This document shows positions 43,427 through 50,972 of a stretch of 64,000 bases of DNA, in pieces (the stretch's first letter is position 1; every line of letters starts with the position of its first letter). A program made the translations under genes and the position numbers. The notes below the pieces were generated by a model. That model saw only the letters and a list, made by a program, of their open reading frames with translations. It was not told where the DNA came from and did no database searches. The stretch covers positions 660,093-724,092 of the forward strand of contig DRFI01000020.1 of the NCBI GenBank assembly GCA_011050675.1, given 5' to 3'. Source of the stretch: Maribacter sp. (lineage in GTDB: Bacteria; Bacteroidota; Bacteroidia; Flavobacteriales; Flavobacteriaceae).

Positions 43427-43434
43427 TATTTTTG
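43427..43434 (+). promoter_or_regulatory. -7 box just before rbfA
   Basis: TATTTTTG matches the Bacteroidota -7 consensus TAnnTTTG. It ends 4 bp before the rbfA ATG, which implies that transcription starts at or next to the start codon (leaderless mRNA). No clear -33 TTTG was seen. Confidence 0.4.
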
Positions 43435-43438
43435 CAGT

Positions 43439-43831
43439 ATGGAAACGCAAAGACAACGTAAAATAGCTGGGGTCATTCAAAAAGATATTGTAGATATTCT
43501 ACAAAAAGCTGCCATTGATGGCGGACTTCGTAATACCCTTATATCTGTGTCTAAAGTTGCAGTGACCACAGATTTATCTATCGCGAAAATTTACCTAAGT
43601 ATTTTTCCGAATGATAAAGCAGGTGAATTAATGGAAGGTATTAAATCTAACCAACCATTAATTAAACACGAACTTTCTCAACGTACCAGAAACCAACTGC
43701 GTAGGGTGCCAGAATTATTATTCTATTTAGACGATTCGTTAGATTATATCGAGAATATTGAGAAGTCTTTGAAAAGAGAAGAAAACCCTATCGAGAACAG
43801 AGATTTATTACCTAAGCGTAAAAAGTCTTAA
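43439..43831 (+). CDS. rbfA: Ribosome-binding factor A
   Basis: This 130-residue protein helps mature the 16S rRNA 5' end of the 30S subunit. The KH-like fold is seen in RQRKIAGVIQKDIVDILQKA, VSKVAVTTDLSIAKIYLSIF and LRRVPELLFYLDDSLDYIE, all typical of RbfA, followed by a charged tail. I chose the ATG at 43439, since a start at 43391 would add 16 unlike residues. The gene for the LolE-type permease follows after 4 bp. Confidence 0.95.
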   Translation: METQRQRKIAGVIQKDIVDILQKAAIDGGLRNTLISVSKVAVTTDLSIAKIYLSIFPNDKAGELMEGIKSNQPLIKHELSQRTRNQLRRVPELLFYLDDSLDYIENIEKSLKREENPIENRDLLPKRKKS

Positions 43832-43835
43832 TCGG

Positions 43836-45041
43836 TTGAATTTTCCGCTCTATATCGCCAAAAGGTATGTACGTTCAAAAAGTACCCAGAACGCGGTTAA
43901 CATCATTAATTTTATTACCTTTTTAGTTATAGTTATTGGTTCTGCCGCACTGTTTATTGTGCTTTCGGCTTTCGCCGGATTAAAAACCTTTAGCCTTTCA
44001 TTTACCGAGTCTTTTGATCCACAATTAAAAGCACTGCCAGCAACTGGAAAGATTTTTACCTTATCCCCAGAGCAAGAAAAGCGTTTACAATCTGTAGACG
44101 GACTCGCATTTTACTCCAAAGAATTAGAAGAGAAAGTATCCCTTGAGCACCGAGGCAAAAACCATATTGCATACATAAAAGGCGTCGATAGCAACTACAC
44201 CAAGGTTACTGGTGTAGACAGCACTCTCTATATTGGAGATTGGACTATTAACGACACTCAAGTTGTATCGGGTTTGGGTATTGCCAATATTCTTGGGGTA
44301 ACCATAAATCAGTTTCGTAGCCCTATGCAGATCTATGCTTTTAAACCCGGTAAAGGTTCTATATCGCAACAAAGCATTTCATCGCTCTACAATCAACTAC
44401 CAATGGTTATTGGTGGTGTATATGCGGTAGAGGCAGACTTAGATAATAAATATGTATTTGCCGATTTAAGATTAACCCAGGCTTTATTAGAAAAAGATTC
44501 TCTACAGATTTCTGGTATTAATTTTAAAATGGATGATGGTGTTGAACCTAGCTCTGTACGCTCAGAAATTCAATCTATTTTAGGTTCTGGTGTGCAATTG
44601 AAAAATAGACAACAGCTAAACAGTACCCTCTATAAAATGTTGAATACCGAAAATGTAGCTACATATCTTATTTTCACCTTGGTACTTATTATCGCCCTTT
44701 TCAATGTTGTTGGTGCCATAATTATGATGATACTAGACAAGCAACAGAATTCAAAAACACTATACAGTCTTGGTACAACAATTAAGGAGTTAAGACGTAT
44801 TTACTTTGTTCAGGGAATTCTCGTAACAGGTTTTGGAGGATTAATAGGCGTGCTAATAGGTGTGTTAATTGTATGGTCGCAACTAGCATTTAGTTGGCTG
44901 AAAATTACCCCATCACTAGCCTATCCTGTAAAATTTGAGTTCATTAATATTACCATTGTTTTGGCAACAATTATTGTACTTGGTGTAATTGCTTCTAAAA
45001 TAGCTAGTAGCCGTATCAATAAAAAATTGGTAGACCTCTAG
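43836..45041 (+). CDS. LolE/FtsX-type ABC transporter permease (lipoprotein release)
   Basis: This 401-residue inner-membrane protein has the four-helix MacB_PCD/FtsX plan: a first helix after FPLYIAKRYVRSKSTQNAVN (about residues 22-45), a large periplasmic domain to about 270, then three helices (LIFTLVLIIALFNVVGAIIM, GILVTGFGGLIGVLIGVLIV and NITIVLATIIVLGVIASKIA). This is the LolC/LolE class that extracts lipoproteins from the inner membrane. The ATPase partner is not in the window. The start is TTG at 43836, 4 bp after rbfA; the residues that follow match the usual family N-terminus. Confidence 0.88.
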   Translation: MNFPLYIAKRYVRSKSTQNAVNIINFITFLVIVIGSAALFIVLSAFAGLKTFSLSFTESFDPQLKALPATGKIFTLSPEQEKRLQSVDGLAFYSKELEEKVSLEHRGKNHIAYIKGVDSNYTKVTGVDSTLYIGDWTINDTQVVSGLGIANILGVTINQFRSPMQIYAFKPGKGSISQQSISSLYNQLPMVIGGVYAVEADLDNKYVFADLRLTQALLEKDSLQISGINFKMDDGVEPSSVRSEIQSILGSGVQLKNRQQLNSTLYKMLNTENVATYLIFTLVLIIALFNVVGAIIMMILDKQQNSKTLYSLGTTIKELRRIYFVQGILVTGFGGLIGVLIGVLIVWSQLAFSWLKITPSLAYPVKFEFINITIVLATIIVLGVIASKIASSRINKKLVDL

Positions 45042-45121
45042 AAGGTCCTCATTATCTGCCCAATACAATATCCCACTTTAGTTTTTGTTATCTTATAATA
45101 CAATTAACCATTGACAAAGGC

Positions 45122-46228
45122 ATGAAGATTTCAAAAGTACACTCCCCTACACTTTTAGTAATAGTATTTATTATCTGTTCCCTTTTCACCACAAACGCAC
45201 AAAAGGCTGGTGGATTTTACGAAAAGCTACATGAGTTTAGTTTCCCATATTCCCCTGCTCCTGCTGGTGTAGTCTATTATAAAATAGACCATAATTTAAA
45301 GTCTGGTAGTATTACCATGAAAGACTACCGTGGTGAAATTGTTACCATTGACAACTTTAATCATAAGCGCCCGACTTATCATCCTGACTATCGAAATTAT
45401 ACGAATCCGCTTAGTGTGCTTCAAACGCATGATGACTTAAAAAGCAATAAAACCAATACCATTTATTACAACTTAAACAGTAGTGATATTGAATTGTATT
45501 ACAAAAAAGGAGAAAGCGATACTATTTATGATGTGTTCGCCAATTTTAAAGCTAAATACACTGCCAAATATCATGGCAAAATTATAGCTGAAGACTCTTT
45601 AATATTTAAAGATAAAGTAGGTGAAATTATTAGTAAGCTCAAAGGCAAGGACTTTGCTATTGTAGCTGTCAACAAAAGTAAAAATGTTGCCTACGACGCA
45701 AATGACCATATTCTTGTAACCGTACATAATGCTTATCAAGGTTTTGTACGAAGAGCTCAAATGTCTTATGGCAAAAACAATATGGCTTTTATTAAGCTTA
45801 AGAAAACAAAGAAACTTGCTTCTGAAGATGACGTAAACCAGCTTACGGAAGCTATTAAAAACTTGCAAGCCATTGATACAGGTCTTAAAACTAGAAATAC
45901 AAGAAACGAAGAAGTACAACGGTTAATTGAAAAAATGACTGCCTTAGTGGATTCTGAAGATTACAAGACACACGATGACTACAAAGTTTTTGTACACGGT
46001 AATTTAGGTTCTTTATATTCTCTTCTAGAGGATTATGACGCAGCAATAGCTCAATATGATTTAGGGGCGTCTCATAGCTCTCGTGGCGGTTTAAGTTCTT
46101 ACCTAAATGATGGTAAGCACAAAGCCGAATTTAGAATGGAACGCAAAGAAACGTTGTTTCTCGATGGAGAAAACAGCGTTAAACCCGAATATAGCGATAG
46201 ATATAATACACGATATCAAGGTAAATAA
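45122..46228 (+). CDS. Secreted protein with TPR-like C-terminal part
   Basis: I do not recognise this 368-residue protein. It has a signal peptide (about 1-26, ending TTNAQ) and an N-terminal half of mixed beta structure. The C-terminal part from about 255 has helical repeats (LEDYDAAIAQYDLGASHSSR) of TPR style. It lies 80 bp after the LolE-type gene and 65 bp before another secreted protein of the same length and plan (beta N-terminal half, helical C-terminal half), which may be a distant paralogue. The function is unknown. Confidence 0.62.
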   Translation: MKISKVHSPTLLVIVFIICSLFTTNAQKAGGFYEKLHEFSFPYSPAPAGVVYYKIDHNLKSGSITMKDYRGEIVTIDNFNHKRPTYHPDYRNYTNPLSVLQTHDDLKSNKTNTIYYNLNSSDIELYYKKGESDTIYDVFANFKAKYTAKYHGKIIAEDSLIFKDKVGEIISKLKGKDFAIVAVNKSKNVAYDANDHILVTVHNAYQGFVRRAQMSYGKNNMAFIKLKKTKKLASEDDVNQLTEAIKNLQAIDTGLKTRNTRNEEVQRLIEKMTALVDSEDYKTHDDYKVFVHGNLGSLYSLLEDYDAAIAQYDLGASHSSRGGLSSYLNDGKHKAEFRMERKETLFLDGENSVKPEYSDRYNTRYQGK

Positions 46229-46293
46229 CCATTAATTTATCTATAAACAGTATTTCATTTCTAGTACATGAAGTACCATAAAACATCTAACCA

Positions 46294-47400
46294 ATGATCA
46301 ATGAAATTATTCCATTACTATTTATTGTACTCTTTAATTTACAGCTACAAGCTCAATCTTTAAAATCTAAAGGTTTTAGGGTTTACATACCCAACTACGC
46401 AGAACAATTGGCGCCAAGACAAAGCGAAACCTATTGGGCAGAAGTCGTATTAGGTCCAGAAGAGGTATTAAACTTTACAAAAGATGAATTTCAAAAAGGT
46501 CTTCAGCTGGAGGATTTCAAAGAAATAACAGGTGAACAATCTCCAGATATGTTTTTTGCAATTAACGGTATATCGGTAGATGACCTAGAAGTTACGGGTA
46601 CTATTGCACCTATAGCTGGTGATACCTACAGTATTAATATTTCTCCAAAAGACAATAAAAGCGTAAAGCTACTTTTCTACTATAAAGAGGAATTGACACA
46701 ATTATGGCAAATACCCCTATTGCCAAAAGTAGACGTACAAGGAAATAAAATTCCGATCACCATCAACTTTCCTGAAGATGAAAAGGAAAAGTATCTAATG
46801 TTAGAAAGCGGGCGGGCGGTACCAGATATAAGTCCGTATATGGTAGAAATGTATTTGGATAAAAAACTTGGAGAGTCTTTTCTCTCGAAAATCATAAACA
46901 CTATTCAGGATATCTACGACAATAATATGGTTGAGATTTATACCAATTTTTACTTTGTTAAAGACAAGAAAAACAAAGCATTGGCAGATGAAACCAAAGA
47001 CAAACTTACTGAGATGTCAGAACTTTCTAAAGCTAGTTTATCTAATTTGAATGCGGTAAGAGAAAACAAGAAAGAGATAGACGCACACATTACCTATTGG
47101 AAGAATTTGTTACCAAATTATGAAGATACTAGTGACAAAAAAATAGCTAAAATTAGATGGGGGGTTCTTATGAACCTATCACAGTTATCGTTAATGGTAG
47201 AAGATTTTAAGAATGCAAATACTTATTTAAACCAAGCCTCTGAACTAGATGTAAAATCTAACGCGGTAAAACAATCACAAAAAGATTTAGGCAAGCTATA
47301 CTCCGATTACATGTTAAACTATAACGAAGCAACTGGAGAAAGAAAATATTCCAAAGGCTATGAAGTTAGTACTTCGGCAAAAATAATAAGAGTATTATAA
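46294..47400 (+). CDS. Secreted protein, possible paralogue of the preceding gene
   Basis: This 368-residue protein has a signal peptide (about 1-21, ending LQLQAQ). The N-terminal half is beta-rich (GFRVYIPNYAEQLAPRQSET, GTIAPIAGDTYSINISPK) and the C-terminal half is helical (LSQLSLMVEDFKNANTYLNQ, a TPR-like unit). The order matches that of the gene at 45122, although direct identity is low by eye. No enzyme motif is seen. It is convergent with dusB, 11 bp apart. The function is unknown. Confidence 0.62.
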   Translation: MINEIIPLLFIVLFNLQLQAQSLKSKGFRVYIPNYAEQLAPRQSETYWAEVVLGPEEVLNFTKDEFQKGLQLEDFKEITGEQSPDMFFAINGISVDDLEVTGTIAPIAGDTYSINISPKDNKSVKLLFYYKEELTQLWQIPLLPKVDVQGNKIPITINFPEDEKEKYLMLESGRAVPDISPYMVEMYLDKKLGESFLSKIINTIQDIYDNNMVEIYTNFYFVKDKKNKALADETKDKLTEMSELSKASLSNLNAVRENKKEIDAHITYWKNLLPNYEDTSDKKIAKIRWGVLMNLSQLSLMVEDFKNANTYLNQASELDVKSNAVKQSQKDLGKLYSDYMLNYNEATGERKYSKGYEVSTSAKIIRVL

Positions 47401-47411
47401 TCTTATGGAGG

Positions 47412-48410
47412 TTACGGATTCACAAATTCATGATCTCCAAATTTATGCATCACCTCATCAAAGGCAGCAAAAACTGAGGCAGAATCATCGCTAGTCACCA
47501 TTTTCATACGATACTCCTTAAAATTAGGAATTCCCTTGAAATAGTTGGTATAATGCCTACGTGTCTCAAAAACACCTAGTATTTCTCCCTTCCAGTCAAT
47601 GGACATTTGTAAATGACGACGAGCGGCATCTACACGTTCTTCCATAGTTGGTGGAGCTAAATGAGTACCTGTTTCAAAAAAGTGTTTTACCTCTCTAAAT
47701 ATCCAAGGGTAACCAATACTGGCACGACCGATCATTGCTCCATCCAAGCCGTATTCATCACGCATTTTCATGGCTGCTTCTGGCGAATCTACATCACCGT
47801 TACCAAATACAGGTATATGCATTCTTGGGTTGTTCTTAACCTCTCTAATCGGGTTCCAATCTGCATTTCCCTTATACATTTGTGCACGGGTTCTGCCATG
47901 AATTGAAATTGCTGCGCAACCTACATCTTGTAATCGTTCTGCAACCTCAACAATTTTAATAGAATCATCATCCCAACCCAATCTAGTTTTAACGGTAATA
48001 GGCAAGTTGCTATGCTCTACCATCGCTTTGGTCAAAGAAACCATTAGGTCTATATCTTTTAATATTCCGGCACCGGCTCCTCTAGAAACTACTTTTTTTA
48101 CTGGGCAACCAAAATTAATATCAATAATATCTGGTCTTGATTTCTCTACAATCTCTACAGATTGTAACATACTTTCTAAATTAGCACCAAAAATTTGAAT
48201 ACCTACAGGGCGTTCTTTTTCATAAATATCGAGCTTCATAACGCTCTTTGCAGCATCACGGATCAATCCTTCCGATGATATAAATTCGGTATAAACCACA
48301 TCGGCTCCTTGCTCTTTACAAAGGGCACGAAAAGGTGGGTCGCTAACATCTTCCATTGGTGCTAACAACAAAGGAAAATCTGGTAATTGTATGTCTCCTA
48401 TTTTAGGCAC
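47412..48410 (-). CDS. dusB: tRNA-dihydrouridine synthase B
   Basis: This 332-residue FMN enzyme reduces uridines in the tRNA D loop using NADPH. The TIM barrel begins PLLLAPMEDVSDPPFRALCK. The catalytic Cys is in NFGCPVKKVVSRGAGAGILK, with KTRLGWDDDSIKIVEVA and GRTRAQMYKGNADW. FMN-phosphate contacts appear in VFGNGDVDSPEAA and DGAMIGRASIGYPWIFRE. The length and the C-terminal helical domain are normal. It appears monocistronic. Confidence 0.95.
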   Translation of the reverse strand: MPKIGDIQLPDFPLLLAPMEDVSDPPFRALCKEQGADVVYTEFISSEGLIRDAAKSVMKLDIYEKERPVGIQIFGANLESMLQSVEIVEKSRPDIIDINFGCPVKKVVSRGAGAGILKDIDLMVSLTKAMVEHSNLPITVKTRLGWDDDSIKIVEVAERLQDVGCAAISIHGRTRAQMYKGNADWNPIREVKNNPRMHIPVFGNGDVDSPEAAMKMRDEYGLDGAMIGRASIGYPWIFREVKHFFETGTHLAPPTMEERVDAARRHLQMSIDWKGEILGVFETRRHYTNYFKGIPNFKEYRMKMVTSDDSASVFAAFDEVMHKFGDHEFVNP

Positions 48411-48624
48411 TGGCGTATTCTAATTTTCGGGTGCAAAGTTATATAAAAATACTAGAAGGTCAATTCGCCATAATTTTGATAAACTTGATGGTTATGAACC
48501 CCATTGTAGATGTTTAAATAGTTGTTTCTAGAAAGAATGTAAATTAGTACCCGTTACTAGTCTTTGACTACAATTATACGTGCAACTTAGAATAATCAGT
48601 TTTAGAATTATAGATAATGACTTA

Positions 48625-49407
48625 ATGAATAGTTCTATGCTTATTGTCTCCCTTCCTTATGAACCTATCGTTTTTGGTGTCAAATTGAATATGCATCTTA
48701 TTCTTGAATACCTAGCATTTTTTATTGGATTTAGGTATTACGTTTTCTTACGTAAAAAAAGTACCGATGTAATTTCTTCTAATAATCGCCTATCAATTAT
48801 AATAGGTGCTGTTTTTGGGGCTTTGCTTCTTTCTAGAATCATTGCCTTTTTTGAAAACCCTATAGCTCACGTGAATGAGGTTTGGATCTTTAATCTCAAC
48901 AACAAAACCATAATGGGCGGACTCTTTGGTGGGTTGCTAGGGGTAGAGCTTGCCAAAAAATTAATTGGTGAAAAACATTCTTCTGGAGACCTTTTTACGT
49001 TACCTATAATTCTTGGTATTTCCATTGGTCGCTTAGGCTGTTTTCTAGCTGGCATAAAAGAGTTTACCTATGGCAAAGAAACTTCTATTTTCATGGGCAT
49101 GGATTTAGGTGATGGAATTACCAGGCACCCAATAGCACTTTATGAAGTGGTATTTCTAATGCTACTTTTTATAATCATTAAAAAGTTCCAAAAATCATCT
49201 ACTTCTTTTGTAAATGGTGATTACTTTAAACTTTTTATGGTCAGTTATTTCTCATTACGTTTCTATATAGAATTTCTAAAACCAAATAGTTTTTATGTGC
49301 TAGGTCTCAGCAGCATTCAATTATTATGTTTAATTTGTTTGGTTTACTACTATAAATTCATCTTTGAGGGAATATCTTATGTCCGAAAAAAACTATACGT
49401 ATTATGA
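48625..49407 (+). CDS. Divergent Lgt-like (prolipoprotein diacylglyceryl transferase family) membrane protein
   Basis: This 260-residue protein has about seven membrane helices and the Lgt signature order: a GG-rich loop (TIMGGLFGGLLGVELAKK), ISIGRLGCFLAGI, and TRHPIALYEVVF. True Lgt has HGG in the loop and GRxGNF in the signature; here the catalytic-type His is replaced (IMGG) and the Asn by Cys. It may therefore transfer a lipid group to something other than a prolipoprotein, or be a lipid-binding relative. Starts at 48580 (GTG), 48625 (ATG) and 48637 (ATG) are possible; I chose the first ATG. It overlaps the radical SAM gene by 29 bp. Confidence 0.75.
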   Translation: MNSSMLIVSLPYEPIVFGVKLNMHLILEYLAFFIGFRYYVFLRKKSTDVISSNNRLSIIIGAVFGALLLSRIIAFFENPIAHVNEVWIFNLNNKTIMGGLFGGLLGVELAKKLIGEKHSSGDLFTLPIILGISIGRLGCFLAGIKEFTYGKETSIFMGMDLGDGITRHPIALYEVVFLMLLFIIIKKFQKSSTSFVNGDYFKLFMVSYFSLRFYIEFLKPNSFYVLGLSSIQLLCLICLVYYYKFIFEGISYVRKKLYVL

Positions 49408-50773
49408 TTTTACACTAAGCCTTTGCCCAGAATGTCTTAGAAGGGTAGATGCTAAAATCGTTTTTGAAAACGAGAACGTGTATATGCTTAAAAACTGCAA
49501 AGAACATGGTAGGTCTAAAGTTTTAATTGCTGACGATATTGAATATTATAAGAACATAAGAAACTATAACAAAGCTTCTGAGTACCCAAAAACCTTTAAT
49601 ACAGAAACACACTATGGTTGTCCTTACGATTGCGGGCTTTGCCCTGATCACGAGCAACATTCTTGTTTAACCGTAATTGAACTTACAGACCGCTGCAACC
49701 TTACATGCCCAACATGTTATGCAGGATCTTCGCCCACTTATGGCAGACACAGAACCTTAGAGGAAATTAAAAAGATGCTCGATGTCATCGTAAAAAATGA
49801 AGGTGAGCCAGATGTGGTTCAACTTAGTGGTGGAGAGCCAACAATTCACCCAGAGTTTTTTGAAATACTTGATTATGCAAAATCACTTCCTATTCGGCAT
49901 TTGATGTTGAATACCAACGGAATTAAAATTGCAAAGGATTTTGAATTCGCAAAACGTTTAGCCACTTATGCCCCAGATTTTGAAGTGTACCTACAGTTCG
50001 ATTCACTAGATAATCAAGTATTAAAAACATTAAGAGGTGCAGACCTAGCAGATATTCGTTTACAAGCTCTTGATCATCTTAATAAATTAAACCTTTCTAC
50101 CACCCTTGTAGTTGTTTTACAAAAAGGACTCAACGATCATGAAATGGGCAGCACTATCGACTTTGCTTTAAAACAGAAATGCGTTCGTGGTGTTACGTTC
50201 CAACCCACGCAAATAGCTGGGCGATTAGAGAATTTTGAAGTTGACGAAAACCGTATTACGTTGACCGAAGTACGACGAAAAATATTAGAGCAATCTCCCA
50301 TTTTTGAATCTGATGATTTAATACCTGTACCTTGTAACCCAGATGCCCTAGTAATGGCTTACGCATTAAAATTGGGCGATGAAGTGAATCCGTTAACACG
50401 TTTTATAAACCCGGATGATTTATTAAATGAAGGTAAAAACACTATTATTTACGAACAAGATGAGCAGTTGCATGGTAAAATGATTGAGCTTTTTAGTACA
50501 GGGAATTCTGTTGAAAAAGCTTCTGAAAATCTTAAAAGTATTATGTGCTGTCTACCAGAAATTGATGCCCCAGAACTGGGTTATGACAATCTATTTAGAA
50601 TCATCATTATGCAATTTATAGACGCTCATAACTTTGATGTACGTGCCATAAAAAAATCATGTGTGCACATTGTAAACAAAGATTATAAAATTATTCCGTT
50701 TGAAACAATGAACCTTTTTTATAGGGATGATAAGATTGAACGATTAAAAGAACTACAAAACGAAATGCTATGA
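49379..50773 (+). CDS. Radical SAM enzyme resembling the MJ0619/tetraether lipid synthase family
   Basis: This 464-residue protein has the radical SAM motif C106-x3-C110-x2-C113 (LTDRCNLTCPTCYAG). Ahead of it are C16 and C19 (SLCPECLRR) and C40 with KEHG, as in a rubredoxin-like unit, then C81, C85, C88 and C96 (GCPYDCGLCPDHEQHSC). This order of a small metal domain, a Cys-rich insertion and the radical SAM barrel is that of the archaeal MJ0619 (Tes) type, which joins lipid chains. LSGGEPTIHPEFFEIL and MLNTNGIKI are SAM-binding strands. It overlaps the Lgt-like gene and the next small gene, so a lipid substrate is plausible. I chose ATG 49379 over TTG 49364. Confidence 0.82.
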   Translation: MSEKNYTYYDFTLSLCPECLRRVDAKIVFENENVYMLKNCKEHGRSKVLIADDIEYYKNIRNYNKASEYPKTFNTETHYGCPYDCGLCPDHEQHSCLTVIELTDRCNLTCPTCYAGSSPTYGRHRTLEEIKKMLDVIVKNEGEPDVVQLSGGEPTIHPEFFEILDYAKSLPIRHLMLNTNGIKIAKDFEFAKRLATYAPDFEVYLQFDSLDNQVLKTLRGADLADIRLQALDHLNKLNLSTTLVVVLQKGLNDHEMGSTIDFALKQKCVRGVTFQPTQIAGRLENFEVDENRITLTEVRRKILEQSPIFESDDLIPVPCNPDALVMAYALKLGDEVNPLTRFINPDDLLNEGKNTIIYEQDEQLHGKMIELFSTGNSVEKASENLKSIMCCLPEIDAPELGYDNLFRIIIMQFIDAHNFDVRAIKKSCVHIVNKDYKIIPFETMNLFYRDDKIERLKELQNEML

Positions 50774-50967
50774 TACTAGAGGTTGGTAATCTTGACGGAC
50801 TGGTTGTTCTTATCTTCTTAATAATGTTTGGTCCTGCTCTTTTATTTCTAATAATAGGAGGAATTCTGTTTTCTAAACAAAAGAAAAAAGCCGGTAAGGT
50901 TTTTATGATACTAGCAGGTGTATACTGCCTAATTAGCTTGGGGGTCTGTGGTACAATGATGGCATAA
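50770..50967 (+). CDS. Small two-helix membrane protein of the Lgt-like/radical SAM operon
   Basis: This 65-residue protein is almost wholly two membrane helices (LVVLIFLIMFGPALLFLIIG and VFMILAGVYCLISLGVCGTM) joined by a basic loop, SKQKKKAG. It begins at an ATGA that overlaps the radical SAM stop, so translation is coupled. It may anchor or assist the other two proteins. No family was recognised. Confidence 0.65.
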   Translation: MILEVGNLDGLVVLIFLIMFGPALLFLIIGGILFSKQKKKAGKVFMILAGVYCLISLGVCGTMMA

Positions 50968-50972
50968 ACATG

